From assembly GCA_024709485.1 (NCBI GenBank), contig JANJWO010000053.1:1-52306 (forward strand): a DNA stretch of 52,306 bases, in the 5' to 3' direction. Origin of the DNA: Hydrogenophilaceae bacterium. GTDB taxonomy: Bacteria; Pseudomonadota; Gammaproteobacteria; Burkholderiales; Thiobacillaceae. The position numbers were made by a program, and so were the translations under genes. Positions 27,474-37,141 of the stretch are shown piece by piece; within the stretch, counting starts at the first letter, position 1; every line of letters begins with the position of its first letter. The notes under the pieces are model-generated. The model was not told where the DNA came from. It worked only from the letters and a program-made list of their open reading frames with translations, and did no database searches.

Positions 27474-27959
27474 ATGAAAGCAAGGCACTTGATTCTGGGC
27501 ATTCTAGCATGGGCGTTGACGCTCCCCGCGCTTGCGGCGAACCGGGCCGATGTGCCCATGGCGGAAAACCTGCAGGCCGTCGGCAGGCAGGCCGAGAGCC
27601 GCCAGGTGCCGATCCTGCTGATGTTCGCGAGCCCCACCTGCATCTATTGCGACCGGGTGAAAGCCGAGTATCTGGGGCCCATGGTGGATGACCCGGCCTA
27701 CCGCGACAAGGTCATCATCCGCCAGATCGAGGCGGGGAGCGGCGCCGCGCTGGTCGGGTTCGACGGCAGGAAAACCACCCACGGCGCCTATGCCGCCAGC
27801 CAGAAAATCACCATGGTGCCGACTGTCAAGGTGGTCGACGGCCAGGGGCGCGAGCTGGCCAAGCCCATCGTCGGGCTGCTCGCGCCCGACTTCTATTTCG
27901 GCTACCTCCTGGATGCCATGAACGAGGGCCTTGAAAAGATGCGCGGCCGCAAGAATTAG
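27474..27959 (+). CDS. Secreted thioredoxin-fold protein with CIYC site
   Basis: 161-residue protein. A cleavable signal peptide ends near LPALAANR (residue 20). A thioredoxin-like domain follows, with the active-site dipeptide in MFASPTCIYCDRVK (Cys pair near residues 55-58) and the cis-Pro region VPTVKVVDGQG. Resembles SoxW/DsbE-type periplasmic reductases, but too little is distinctive to name a partner. Start at ATG 27474 because GGAAGGAAG lies just upstream and the signal peptide begins there. It may act with the DsbD system. Confidence 0.85.
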   Translation: MKARHLILGILAWALTLPALAANRADVPMAENLQAVGRQAESRQVPILLMFASPTCIYCDRVKAEYLGPMVDDPAYRDKVIIRQIEAGSGAALVGFDGRKTTHGAYAASQKITMVPTVKVVDGQGRELAKPIVGLLAPDFYFGYLLDAMNEGLEKMRGRKN

Positions 27960-27977
27960 CGCGCGGACGCGGCGGGC

Positions 27978-28757
27978 TCAGCGGAGCTGCTCGCGGATTT
28001 GGGAATACTGGCGGCGGCTCACCGGCAGCGTTTCGCCAAGGCCGCGCAGCCGCACATAATGGCCCTCCTCGGTGCCGGGCGTTTTGCCGATTTGCTCGAT
28101 CTTGTCACGTGCGACCAGGCAGTTCCTGTGGATGCGCAGGAAGCGGTCGCCGAATTCCGCTTCCAGCCTGACCAGGGATTCTTCCAGCAGAAATTCCTGC
28201 GCGAAGGTTTTTACCGTCACGTATTTCAATTCGGCTTTGAAGTAGAGGATCTCGTCCACCGGCACCAGCTTCAGGCGGCCTTTCTCCGACAGTGACAGAT
28301 GGGTGCGCGATTTGGGATGGGCCTCGCGCAGCGCCTCCAGCATCGCCAGGTTGAGTTGCTGCGCCTTGGCGAGCGCACTGGCCAGGCGTTCCGCCCGTAC
28401 CGGCTTCATCAGGTAGTCCACGGCATTGACCTCGAAGGCCTGGCAGGCATAGTGATCGAAGGCGGTGGTGAAGATGACCGCCGGCGCGCGCGCGAGCTTT
28501 TGCATGTGCTGGGCGACCTCGATGCCGTCCATGCCGGGCATGCGGATGTCCAGCAGTACCGCGTCCGGCCGTTCGCGCTGGATGTGCTCGAGCGCGTCCA
28601 TGCCGTTGTCGACTTCGGCCACGATTTCCAGGGCCTGCGCCTGACCGCAGTCTTCCAGCACCTCGCGCAGGCGGCGGCGCGCGGGCGCTTCGTCATCGAC
28701 GATGATCAGGCGCAGGGGGGGAAGTGGATTGATGGGCACGGGTATAAGGCAGGGCAA
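27978..28757 (-). CDS. algR: LytTR-type response regulator (AlgR-like)
   Basis: About 259-residue response regulator. The receiver domain (residues 14-130) has acidic residues in [13 protein letters not shown] and phospho-acceptor Asp in AVLLDIRMPGMDG (about Asp62), then Thr in FTTAFDHYA and Lys in YLMKPVR. The LytTR DNA-binding domain (about 155-258) has VPVDEILYFKAELKYVTV and FLRIHRNCLVAR. The listed start is TTG; a GTG at 28739 is an alternative. It overlaps the kinase gene by 65 nt. In Pseudomonas, AlgR controls twitching, alginate and other genes; targets here are unknown. Confidence 0.9.
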   Translation of the reverse strand: MPCLIPVPINPLPPLRLIIVDDEAPARRRLREVLEDCGQAQALEIVAEVDNGMDALEHIQRERPDAVLLDIRMPGMDGIEVAQHMQKLARAPAVIFTTAFDHYACQAFEVNAVDYLMKPVRAERLASALAKAQQLNLAMLEALREAHPKSRTHLSLSEKGRLKLVPVDEILYFKAELKYVTVKTFAQEFLLEESLVRLEAEFGDRFLRIHRNCLVARDKIEQIGKTPGTEEGHYVRLRGLGETLPVSRRQYSQIREQLR

Positions 28758-29742
28758 TGTGAACCTGATAAACGGCCCCCAGGGCCTGGGACTTGAGCGT
28801 GGCGTCGAGATCGAAGTGCAGGGCGAGGCGTTCGCGTATGTTGGCGAGGGCGAGCTTGTTACCGCTGTGGTGCGAGCCGTTTTCGGGGCGGGGGTTGCGG
28901 ATCAGGATATGGACGGTGTCGCCGCTGCGGTAGATGTTAAGACTTACTTCGCCGGGCGCCCTGCTGGGCTCGACGCCATGATAGATGGCGTTTTCAACCA
29001 GCGGCTGGATGAGCAGCGGCGGGATCAGGGCGTCGGCCGGCATCTTGTCTATGTGCCAGGCCACCTGCAGGCGCTCCCCCAGGCGCAGCTGTTCGAGGTC
29101 GAGGTAGGCGCGGGTCAGTTCGATTTCATCCTGCAGGGTGGCAAGCTCGCGGTTCTCGCGCATCAGCGCGCGAAAAAGCTCGGACAAGTCCTCCAGCGCA
29201 CGCTCGGCGCGCCGCGGATCGGAGCGCACCAGCGAGAGCACGGCGTTGAGGCTGTTGAACAGGAAATGCGGCCGGATGCGCGCCTGCAGCGCCTGCAGCC
29301 GCGCCTCGGTGACTGCGGGGGACAGGGCCTTGCCGCGCAAATGGAAGTAGATCAGCAGCAGGCCGGCGAGGACGGCGCTGAAGGCGCCGGTCTCAAGAGG
29401 CGTCAGGATGCCTGAATCGGGCAGCAGCCATGACAGGGACAGCGAGGCCAGCGAAGGCACCAGGCTTGCCAGCAGGAAAATCGCGGCCATGCCGAGCGGG
29501 TAGGGCGGTTTCCTGAGCAGCGGGCCGCCCAGGCAGAGCAGCAGCAAGGTCAGAAGCAGGGCGGGCTGAATCAGCGCGGAGCGTTCGGCGAACAGTCTCA
29601 GCCCGTCGGCGACATTGACGGCGCCGGCAAGCGCGGCGAACAGGGCGCCCGCTTCTACCGCCAGAATGGCGCGCAGGCTCGTGCCCAGATGGCAGAAATT
29701 CGGCAAAACGCCCGGCGGATTGTTATGATTTTTACTTTTCAT
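28693..29742 (-). CDS. algZ: LytS-family sensor histidine kinase (AlgZ/FimS-like)
   Basis: 349-residue membrane kinase, partner of the adjacent response regulator. Four or five transmembrane helices lie in residues 22-150, then a His_kinase domain with the phospho-acceptor in [18 protein letters not shown] (about residues 175-192) and an ATP-binding region with [17 protein letters not shown] (N-box) and [14 protein letters not shown] (G-box substitute). AlgZ/FimS-type kinases lack the usual catalytic details of other kinase classes. The start is uncertain: its ATG is only 14 bp from the divergent argH ATG and has no Shine-Dalgarno sequence. Confidence 0.9.
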   Translation of the reverse strand: MKSKNHNNPPGVLPNFCHLGTSLRAILAVEAGALFAALAGAVNVADGLRLFAERSALIQPALLLTLLLLCLGGPLLRKPPYPLGMAAIFLLASLVPSLASLSLSWLLPDSGILTPLETGAFSAVLAGLLLIYFHLRGKALSPAVTEARLQALQARIRPHFLFNSLNAVLSLVRSDPRRAERALEDLSELFRALMRENRELATLQDEIELTRAYLDLEQLRLGERLQVAWHIDKMPADALIPPLLIQPLVENAIYHGVEPSRAPGEVSLNIYRSGDTVHILIRNPRPENGSHHSGNKLALANIRERLALHFDLDATLKSQALGAVYQVHIALPYTRAHQSTSPPAPDHRR

Positions 29743-29756
29743 CGATAAAAACGTTC

Positions 29757-31139
<1,383 letters not shown>

Positions 31140-31153
31140 TTGATGCGACAGTG

Positions 31154-31174
31154 CCCGCGCACCGGGGGCGCGGG
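31154..31174 (+). other. GC-rich hairpin after argH
   Basis: CCCGCGC pairs with GCGCGGG around a 7-nt loop, 14 nt after the argH stop. There is no T-run after it, so it is not a standard intrinsic terminator; it may stabilise the 3' end. The remaining noncoding stretch to 31279 shows no other clear element. Confidence 0.4.
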
Positions 31175-31279
31175 GAAGGGCAAACTCAAAAAGCCAAAAC
31201 TAGGGGCGCTCGGACAAAAAGTCAGGGGGTTTCTTTTTATGTTTTTCCCGGTGTCCCCCGTGGCCGAGGGGCTTTTGCC

Positions 31280-31864
31280 TTAAACCGCGTTTTCCTCGAC
31301 CGGGCTGTGTTCCCGGCAGATCTTGCCGACTTCCCGGCTCGACAGTTTCTCCTTGGTGAGCCCGCACACGTAGCTGCGCGGGCCGATGTGCAGGTTGTGG
31401 CGGCAGGTGAGACACACGCCGAAGCTGCGGTGGCCGTTTCTGGCCTGCAAGGTGGCCAGCGCCTCCTTCAGCACCTTGGTGGCGGAGCTCAGCCGCGCCG
31501 GGCTGGCGGCCTGGAGGGCGTCGCGCCAGGCGTTGGTCAGGCCCAGCTCCTTCAAGACCTCTTTTCCCTTGTCGGTCAGGGTCAGTCTGACCACCCGCCC
31601 GTCCTTTTCGTCGGCGTGGCGGGCGATCAGCCTGCGCCGCGCCAGCAGAAGCAGGCTCTGGGACACGGTGCCCTTGGTCAGCCCCAGGTATTCGGCCAGC
31701 GCCTGCGGGGTGTTGCTGTAGCGATTGGCTTCGCTCAGGTAGAGCAGGGCCTGCAGGTGGATGGGCTGCAGGCCCTGGGCGATTCCGGACTGGCGCAGGC
31801 CTACCCTGAGCAGGTTGCCCAGTCGTTCTACCGTGTCCAGCAGGATCAGCGCCTGATTCTTCAT
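31280..31864 (-). CDS. MarR-family regulator with C-terminal four-cysteine tail
   Basis: 194-residue transcription factor. Residues 1-140 form a MarR winged-helix fold: LQALLYLSEANRYSNTPQAL, then the recognition helix region LGLTKGTVSQSLLLLARRRLI (about 61-81) and the wing DEKDGRVVRLTLTDKG. A roughly 50-residue extension carries Cys151, Cys154, Cys167 and Cys183 (C-x2-C-x12-C-x15-C), suggesting a metal or Fe-S site absent from standard MarR proteins. It is divergent from a degraded P460-like gene, with a perfect 12-bp-arm palindrome between them that is the obvious operator candidate. Effector unknown. Confidence 0.85.
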   Translation of the reverse strand: MKNQALILLDTVERLGNLLRVGLRQSGIAQGLQPIHLQALLYLSEANRYSNTPQALAEYLGLTKGTVSQSLLLLARRRLIARHADEKDGRVVRLTLTDKGKEVLKELGLTNAWRDALQAASPARLSSATKVLKEALATLQARNGHRSFGVCLTCRHNLHIGPRSYVCGLTKEKLSSREVGKICREHSPVEENAV

Positions 31865-31921
31865 GACCCCATCCTAGTTTGAAGCCCCAGCCTTGACAAT
31901 ACCGCAGCCGCTTTCCAGTCT

Positions 31922-31953
31922 GGTTTCGACTCGAAACGTATCGAGTCGAAACC
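31922..31953. promoter_or_regulatory. Perfect inverted repeat, probable MarR operator
   Basis: GGTTTCGACTCG and CGAGTCGAAACC, 12-bp perfect arms with an 8-nt centre AAACGTAT. The left half is itself nearly palindromic (TTTCGACTCGAAA). It lies 58 nt upstream of the marR-like start and ends 15 nt upstream of the P460-like ATG, where a repressor dimer would control both directions. Confidence 0.75.
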
Positions 31954-31968
31954 TTAAAGGAGGGCGAG

Positions 31969-32279
31969 ATGGGAAACTTGGTGCTCGGGTTGCTGGCGGG
32001 GTTGGCTTGCGCCGCCCAGACCGCCGAACCGGCGGGGGGTACCCTACCCGGAGGGGTATCGGGATTGGCGGCATTCATCATCTGTATGCCAATCCCGAGG
32101 CGGTCAAGGGCTATCGCAGTGGTCGGTTCGGGGACGGGGCGGTGATCGCTTTCGATCTGCTGGCGGCGAAACACCAGGGCGGCGCCCTGGTTGAGGGGGA
32201 GCGCAAGGTGCTGGGGGTGATGGTGCGCGATGCCCGCAGGTACGCGGCATTGGCGTTGGCGTACCCTAATCGAAGCTGA
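31969..32279 (+). pseudogene. Degraded cytochrome P460-like gene
   Basis: Starts well: AAAGGAGGGCGAG precedes ATG 31969 and the first frame gives a signal-peptide-like MGNLVLGLLAGLACAAQTAEP. At about 32045 the family segment YPEGYRDWR appears in the second frame, and from about 32062 the third frame gives GIGGIHHLYANPEAVKGYRS and then RFGDGAVIAFDLLAAKHQGG to a stop at 32279. Compared with P460-type proteins as I remember them, roughly 15-20 residues between YRDW and GGIHH are missing, and so is the C-terminal part with the CxxCH heme site. Two frame changes plus truncation mean no functional product. The assignment rests on motif resemblance. Confidence 0.72.
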
Positions 32280-32577
32280 CGGCGACGCCACCCTGGGATG
32301 CGATCAGGGCGGCCAGCTTGGCGAACAGCTCGGTGCCGTCGCGGGTGTCTTTCCAGGCGGCGCCATCGTGCCGGAAGTGGAAGCCGCCGGCGCGGGCGGC
32401 CACCCAGATTTCACGCGCGGCGCCATGGCGGTTGATGACCAACTTGCCGCCGTCGTCGAATTCGACTTCAAGGATGCCGTCAGCGGGCAGCTCGAAGTCC
32501 AGGCCGGCGTCTTCGAGGCCTTGCTGCAGGCGGGCGAAGGCGGTTTCGGTCAGCTGGATGAATGCGTTGTCGTTCAT
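32266..32577 (-). CDS. cyaY: Frataxin-like iron-binding protein CyaY
   Basis: 103-residue bacterial frataxin, which binds iron and modulates IscS-dependent Fe-S cluster assembly. Typical features: acidic N-terminal helix FARLQQGLEDAGLDFE, the strand VEFDDGGKLVINRH (about residues 38-51), EIWVAARAGGFHFRHDGAAW and C-terminal LFAKLAALI. It is convergent with the P460-like remnant, overlapping its last 14 nt, and divergent from the lptM-lysA pair, the arrangement also seen as cyaY-lppL-lysA in Pseudomonas. Confidence 0.93.
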   Translation of the reverse strand: MNDNAFIQLTETAFARLQQGLEDAGLDFELPADGILEVEFDDGGKLVINRHGAAREIWVAARAGGFHFRHDGAAWKDTRDGTELFAKLAALIASQGGVAVSFD

Positions 32578-32660
32578 GGCGTGCTCGGGCTGGATGAAGA
32601 GGCGTCAATTCTGCCGGTCCTTGAGCTTCGCTGCAATTCGACGCGTGATAACATCGCGGC

Positions 32661-32786
32661 ATGAAACCGCTTACCACCCTGCTTGCCCTGACGCTGCTGC
32701 TGGCACAGCTGGCCGCCTGCGGCTCCAAGGGGTCGCTCACCTTGCCGGAACAGAAACCGGCCGATAGCCAGAAAACATCCAAATGA
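32661..32786 (+). CDS. lptM: Small LptM/LppL-like lipoprotein
   Basis: 41-residue lipoprotein, too short for most gene finders. MKPLTTLLALTLLLAQLAAC is a signal peptide with lipobox LAAC (Cys20), followed by GSKGSLTLPEQKPA; the CG-x-KG-x-L-x-x-P pattern matches LptM (YifL), which assists LptD oxidation and lipopolysaccharide transport. The stop overlaps the lysA ATG as ATGA, the normal lptM/lppL-lysA arrangement. Confidence 0.88.
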   Translation: MKPLTTLLALTLLLAQLAACGSKGSLTLPEQKPADSQKTSK

Positions 32787-34030
32787 ACCATCTGCAGCGC
32801 AAAGACGGACGCCTGTTCCTGGAGGAGGTGGCGCTTGAGGACTTGGCGCGCCAGTACGGCACGCCGCTGTATGCCTACTCGCTTGCCGCCCTGAACGACG
32901 CCTACCTGGCTTACGAGCAGGCGCTGTCGGGGTTGCCGCACCTGATCTGTTATGCCGTCAAGGCCAACGGCAGCCTGGCCATCCTGCAGCATTTTGCGCG
33001 CTGCGGCGCGGGTTTCGACATCGTGTCCGGGGGCGAACTGGCGCGAGTGCTCGCGGCCGGCGGCGCGGCCGGCAAGGTCGTGTTTTCGGGTGTGGGCAAG
33101 ACCGCGGCGGAAATGCGCATGGCGCTGCAAGCCGGCATCCGCTGTTTCAATGTCGAGTCGGAAAGCGAGCTTGAACGCCTGAATCGCGTAGCCGGCGAAC
33201 TGGGCAAAAGCGCGCCGGTCTCCTTCCGGGTCAACCCCGACGTCGACCCCAAGACCCATCCTTATATCTCCACCGGCCTCAAGCAGAACAAGTTCGGCGT
33301 GCCGATCAGCCAAGCGCCGGCGCTGTATCGGCGCGCGGCTGAAATGGATAACGTGACAATCCACGGCGTGGATTGCCATATCGGCTCGCAGCTGACCGAT
33401 CTGTCGCCCATTGCCGATGCCCTGGATCGGGTGCTGGCATTGGCGGACAGCCTGGCCGTCGCCGGCATCAAGCTCAGGCACATCGATATCGGCGGCGGCG
33501 TGGGCATCCGCTATCAGGACGAGACGCCGCCGGACATGGCGGTGTACCGCGAGATGCTGCAAAGCCGCTTCGCGGGACGAGACGAGGAAATCATCGTGGA
33601 GCCGGGGCGTTCGCTGGTAGGCGAGGCCGGCGTGCTGCTGACCCGGATCGAGTACATCAAGCAGGGGGAGGGGAAAAATTTCGTCATTGTCGATGCGGCG
33701 ATGAACGATCTCATGCGCCCCGCCCTGTATGACGCCTACCATGACATCGTTCCGGTACAGGAATCGGCGACGCCGCCGCTGGCCTGCGACGTGGTGGGAC
33801 CAGTCTGCGAAACCGGCGATTTTATTGGGCTTGGCAGGCATCTGGCGGTCCGGGAAGGGGAGCTGCTGGCGGTCCTGGCCGCTGGCGCATACGGCATGAG
33901 CATGAGTTCGAACTACAACACCCGGCCACGGGCGGCAGAGGTGGTTGTGAACAAGAATGAAATTCGCCTGATCAGAGAGCGCGAAACGATCGAAGGGCTG
34001 ATGGCTGGAGAACGGCTTGTTTCCTGGTGA
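32783..34030 (+). CDS. lysA: Diaminopimelate decarboxylase
   Basis: 415-residue PLP enzyme that converts meso-diaminopimelate to lysine. The PLP lysine is in [13 protein letters not shown] (about Lys57), [12 protein letters not shown] (about residues 233-244) binds the PLP phosphate, [14 protein letters not shown] is the second signature, and the substrate-binding Cys-Glu is in [11 protein letters not shown] (about 339-349). Ends with the usual [10 protein letters not shown] segment. Translationally coupled to the small lipoprotein gene upstream. Confidence 0.97.
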   Translation: MNHLQRKDGRLFLEEVALEDLARQYGTPLYAYSLAALNDAYLAYEQALSGLPHLICYAVKANGSLAILQHFARCGAGFDIVSGGELARVLAAGGAAGKVVFSGVGKTAAEMRMALQAGIRCFNVESESELERLNRVAGELGKSAPVSFRVNPDVDPKTHPYISTGLKQNKFGVPISQAPALYRRAAEMDNVTIHGVDCHIGSQLTDLSPIADALDRVLALADSLAVAGIKLRHIDIGGGVGIRYQDETPPDMAVYREMLQSRFAGRDEEIIVEPGRSLVGEAGVLLTRIEYIKQGEGKNFVIVDAAMNDLMRPALYDAYHDIVPVQESATPPLACDVVGPVCETGDFIGLGRHLAVREGELLAVLAAGAYGMSMSSNYNTRPRAAEVVVNKNEIRLIRERETIEGLMAGERLVSW

Positions 34031-34141
34031 TCCGGCGACCCCGCATTTCCGGAAGCATCCATAAAAAATGTATCGATTCGATATCTTTTGTTGGGCTGCT
34101 ACAATTTTGACCGGGATTGCTTCAAAAAACTTGACAGTTTG

Positions 34142-34169
34142 TTGAACTGCTGAAAAAAGTATCTAGAAT
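34142..34169 (+). promoter_or_regulatory. Probable sigma-70 promoter of the histone-like gene
   Basis: TTGAAC at 34142-34147 and TAGAAT at 34164-34169 with 16-nt spacing. It lies in the 296-bp lysA-algP gap, which is AT-richer than its surroundings, and predicts a 5' leader of about 150 nt before ATG 34327. I see no riboswitch in the leader. Confidence 0.55.
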
Positions 34170-34326
34170 TGGCGTCACCAAGCGGAGCTTTGGTGTCGCC
34201 TATTCCATGCGGGTTTCGGAACAGGAGGCCGGTGTGGATGCCACGCTTTGGAAGTGCATTTCCAACCTCTGCACGCTTTAGTTTGTAGTTGTAGTGACTT
34301 GTCCAACTTCAGAAGGAGTGTGATAT

Positions 34327-34902
34327 ATGGCTACTGCCAAGAAACCCGCCGCCAAGAAACCGGCGGCCAAGAAGGCGGCGCCGGCCAAGAAGCCCGCTGC
34401 CAAGAAACCGGCGGCCAAGAAGGCGGCACCGGCCAAGAAGCCTGTTGCCAAGAAGGTTGCGGCCAAGAAGCCCGCCGCCAAGAAGGTTGCGGCCAAGAAG
34501 CCGGTAGCCAAGAAGCCCGCCGCCAAGAAGGTTGCGGCCAAGAAGGTTGCGGCCAAGAAGCCGGTAGCCAAGAAGGTTGCAGCCAAGAAGCCCGCCGCCA
34601 AGAAGGTCGCCGCCAAGAAGCCCGCCGCCAAGAAGCCTGCCGTCAAGAAGGTTGCGGCCAAGAAGGTTGCGGCCAAGAAGCCCGCAGTAAAAAAGGCAGC
34701 CCCGGCCAAGAAGCCTGTTGCCAAAAAAGCTGCGCCGGCCAAGAAGCCCGCTGCCAAAAAAGCTGCACCGGCCAAGAAGCCCGCTGCCAAGAAGGCAGCT
34801 CCCAAAAAGGTAGCCGCCAAACCTGCCCCGGCCCCTGCGGCAGCCCCCGCTGCTCCCGCTGCTCCGGCACCCATGCCGGTTATCAAGCCTTTCGGGCTCT
34901 AA
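34327..34902 (+). CDS. AlgP-like histone H1-type Lys/Ala/Pro repeat protein
   Basis: 191-residue, extremely basic low-complexity protein made of AAKKPAAKK and AAKKVAAKK units from residue 3 to about 168, ending in an Ala/Pro-rich tail and MPVIKPFGL. Such proteins bind DNA like the C-terminal tail of histone H1 and include AlgP (AlgR3) of Pseudomonas and BpH-type proteins of betaproteobacteria. AGAAGGAG is a strong ribosome-binding site, and an excellent terminator follows. The DNA repeat itself (GCCAAGAAG cores) is prone to length change. The name AlgP is by resemblance and neighbourhood. Confidence 0.88.
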   Translation: MATAKKPAAKKPAAKKAAPAKKPAAKKPAAKKAAPAKKPVAKKVAAKKPAAKKVAAKKPVAKKPAAKKVAAKKVAAKKPVAKKVAAKKPAAKKVAAKKPAAKKPAVKKVAAKKVAAKKPAVKKAAPAKKPVAKKAAPAKKPAAKKAAPAKKPAAKKAAPKKVAAKPAPAPAAAPAAPAAPAPMPVIKPFGL

Positions 34903-34928
34903 GGTCAAGCCGGATTCGGCAAGACAGA

Positions 34929-34950
34929 GGGGGGCTTTGCCCCCCTTTTT
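34929..34950 (+). terminator. Intrinsic terminator after the histone-like gene
   Basis: GGGGGGC pairs with GCCCCCC across a TTT loop, followed by TTTTT. It begins 27 nt after the stop codon. Read on the other strand it could also terminate msrQ, though the T-tract there is poor. Confidence 0.92.
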
Positions 34951-34977
34951 ATTTGTCGACTCAAGTATTGCCGTGCC

Positions 34978-35592
34978 TTATGCCCGGTGTTTGCGGGGTT
35001 TGCAGGCAGGAAGCCGCATCGCCAGGAGAATCGCTAAAACGCAGGCATAAACCAGTGGCTGGGTAATATCCTTTTTTACCAGCCACCAGTAATGCGCCAC
35101 GCCCAGGCTGGCAGTGAGATAGGTCAGGCTGTGCGGGCGCCGCCAGTTGCGCCCCAGTTTTTTCATCATGCGCTGGCTGGAAGTGGCGGCGAGCGGGATG
35201 AGCATGACGAAGGCGCTGAGCCCGATGGTGATGAACGGCCGTTTGACGATGTCACTGGCCATGCCGGCGAGATCGAAAAACTGATCCAGCCAGATATAGG
35301 TTGTGAAGTGCAGGCAGGCGTAGAAAAAGCTGAACAAGCCGAACAGCCGGCGAAAGCGGATCAGCCAGGTGAGGCCGGTCAGCCTGCGCAAAGGGGTGAA
35401 AGAGAGCGTTGCGAGCAGGCCAACCAGTGCCCAGGTGCCGGTCGAGCGGGTGATGAACTCGATCGGATTCGCGCCCAGGCCGCCATTCAGGCCCAGCAAC
35501 ACGAGCCGGGCCAGGGGCGCCAGGCACAGCAGCCAGGCAAGGGCTTTCCCCCAGAAAATCTGGCGCCGCGTGAGCGTGGGGGGCAGGCGCAT
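34978..35592 (-). CDS. msrQ: MsrQ, heme-binding membrane subunit of the MsrPQ system
   Basis: 204-residue inner-membrane b-type cytochrome that feeds electrons to MsrP for repair of oxidised methionines in periplasmic proteins. About six helices; characteristic segments are FITRSTGTWALVGLLATLSF (about residues 45-64), RRLFGLFSFFYACLHFTTYI with a heme His (about 82-101), and RRPHSLTYLTASLGVAHYWW with two more His. Starts immediately after the msrP stop, with no spacer. Confidence 0.94.
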   Translation of the reverse strand: MRLPPTLTRRQIFWGKALAWLLCLAPLARLVLLGLNGGLGANPIEFITRSTGTWALVGLLATLSFTPLRRLTGLTWLIRFRRLFGLFSFFYACLHFTTYIWLDQFFDLAGMASDIVKRPFITIGLSAFVMLIPLAATSSQRMMKKLGRNWRRPHSLTYLTASLGVAHYWWLVKKDITQPLVYACVLAILLAMRLPACKPRKHRA

Positions 35593-36531
35593 TCAGAAGT
35601 AGGTGCGCAAATCCATGCCGCGATAGAGCCGGGCGACCTGGTCGGCATAGCCATTGAACATGAGGGTCTCGCGCTTGAAGAACTCGCCAATCCGCCGCTC
35701 TTTCGCCTGGCTCCATCGCGGATGGTCGACCTGGGGGTTCACGTTGGAATAAAAGCCGTATTCGTTGGGCGCCGCCTTCATCCAGGTCGTGAGCGGGGCC
35801 TTCTCGACGAAGTGGATTTTCACGATGGACTTCGCGCTCTTGAAGCCGTATTTCCACGGCACCACCAGCCGGAGCGGCGCGCCATTCTGCTTGGGCAGCA
35901 CCTCGCCGTACAGGCCGACGGCCAGCAGCGTCAGCGGATGATTCGCTTCGTCGATGCGCAGGCCTTCGACATACGGCCAGTCGAGCACGGATGAGCGTTG
36001 CAAGGGCATCTGTCGGGGGTCGTGCAGGGTGACGAATTCGACGAACTTGGCATTGCCGGTAGGCTCCACATGCCGGATCAGCGCGGCGAGCGGAAATCCC
36101 ACCCAGGGGATGACCATGGACCAGCCTTCCACGCAGCGCAGCCGGTAGATGCGCTCCTCCAGGGGCGCGAGCTTGAGCAATTCGTCGATGTCGTAAACCC
36201 TGGCGCGCTTGACCGCGCCCTCGACCGCGACCGCCCAGGGCCTCGTTTTCAGGGTGTGGGCGTTTTCCGCCGGGTCTGATTTGCCGGTGCCGAATTCGTA
36301 GAAGTTGTTGTAGGTCGTGACGGCATCGAAGGGCGTCTTGGCCTCGCTCGTCGAAAAACGGCTGGCCTGGATTCCCGCGAGTCTGGCACCGTGCGCGGGA
36401 GGCGCAGGGGCGGACAGCGCAGGCGCCGCCGCGAGCGCGGCCATGCCCGCCAGGAATTGGCGACGCTTGAGATAGACCTCGCGGGGCGTGATTTCCGTGG
36501 CGGGGATATCGCTTGGCTTGAGGATTCGCAT
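35593..36531 (-). CDS. msrP: MsrP, molybdopterin-dependent methionine sulfoxide reductase
   Basis: 312-residue periplasmic reductase. A twin-arginine signal ([19 protein letters not shown], about residues 22-40) directs folded export. The molybdenum-ligating Cys is in [15 protein letters not shown] (about residue 137), with conserved GYTL-like [20 protein letters not shown] and [15 protein letters not shown]. Start at ATG 36531, preceded by AAGGAG; the longer frame to 36681 adds unrelated residues. With MsrQ it repairs methionine-S- and -R-oxide in envelope proteins. Confidence 0.95.
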   Translation of the reverse strand: MRILKPSDIPATEITPREVYLKRRQFLAGMAALAAAPALSAPAPPAHGARLAGIQASRFSTSEAKTPFDAVTTYNNFYEFGTGKSDPAENAHTLKTRPWAVAVEGAVKRARVYDIDELLKLAPLEERIYRLRCVEGWSMVIPWVGFPLAALIRHVEPTGNAKFVEFVTLHDPRQMPLQRSSVLDWPYVEGLRIDEANHPLTLLAVGLYGEVLPKQNGAPLRLVVPWKYGFKSAKSIVKIHFVEKAPLTTWMKAAPNEYGFYSNVNPQVDHPRWSQAKERRIGEFFKRETLMFNGYADQVARLYRGMDLRTYF

Positions 36532-36744
36532 GGCAGTCTCCTTGTTTCGTCGCGCCGGCCATCCGCCGCAATGCCTGCCGCCGGCGTTCCCTTGTTGGGA
36601 TCGAATGCGGCGCCATAAGTTGCATTGGGCGCCCGGTGCCTTGATATCGTGCAAAATCGCGCAATCTGTGTAATTGTGCAATATTGATCCGATGCGACTG
36701 CACGGACTTCAGTTGCGCTTTTTATTGATCATCCCGGAGCAGCC

Positions 36745-37113
36745 ATGGCAACCATAGAGCTTAACAACGAGAACTTCGAGCAAACCATCACCGGCAACGA
36801 CGTCGTCATCGTCGATTTCTGGGCGCCCTGGTGCGGGCCCTGCCGCGCGTTTGCGCCGGTTTATGAAGAGGCCTCGGAGAAGCATCCCGGCGTGGTGTTC
36901 GCCAAGGTCAACACCGAGGTCGAGCAGGGCCTGGCGGCTTCCTTCAACATCCGCTCGATTCCCACGCTGATGGTGTTCCGCGAACAGATCATCCTGTTTT
37001 CGCAGCCGGGCTCGCTGCCGGCTTCGGCGCTGGATCAACTGCTGGGGCAGGTGCTGGCGCTGGACATGGAGCAGGTCCGCAAGGAAATCGCCGAACAGAA
37101 CCAGCAGGCCTGA
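36745..37113 (+). CDS. Thioredoxin family protein
   Basis: 122-residue cytoplasmic thioredoxin without signal peptide. The active site is DFWAPWCGPCRAFAPV (Cys30 and Cys33), cis-Pro in RSIPTLMVFRE (about Pro74). A C-terminal extension of about 15 residues (MEQVRKEIAEQNQQA) is absent from TrxA. GGAG lies 5 nt before the ATG. Divergent from msrPQ, so the two may respond to the same oxidative signal; that is inference. The 213-bp gap between them contains three GYGCAA motifs (36649, 36659, 36676) of unknown meaning. Confidence 0.92.
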   Translation: MATIELNNENFEQTITGNDVVIVDFWAPWCGPCRAFAPVYEEASEKHPGVVFAKVNTEVEQGLAASFNIRSIPTLMVFREQIILFSQPGSLPASALDQLLGQVLALDMEQVRKEIAEQNQQA

Positions 37114-37141
37114 TCCGCGGGCCGCCGGCGGCGCCGGGGCC

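Noticed and set aside
25694-27643. 649-codon minus-strand frame covering hemD and hemC
   Set aside because: Only the last 255 residues match hemD. The rest is hemC read in a wrong frame; hemC itself is complete.
34248-35066. Gln/Glu/Gly-rich and Ala/Phe/Leu-rich frames over the histone-like gene
   Set aside because: They are other-frame readings of the same DNA repeats; the Lys/Ala frame has the ribosome-binding site, the correct charge and the terminator.
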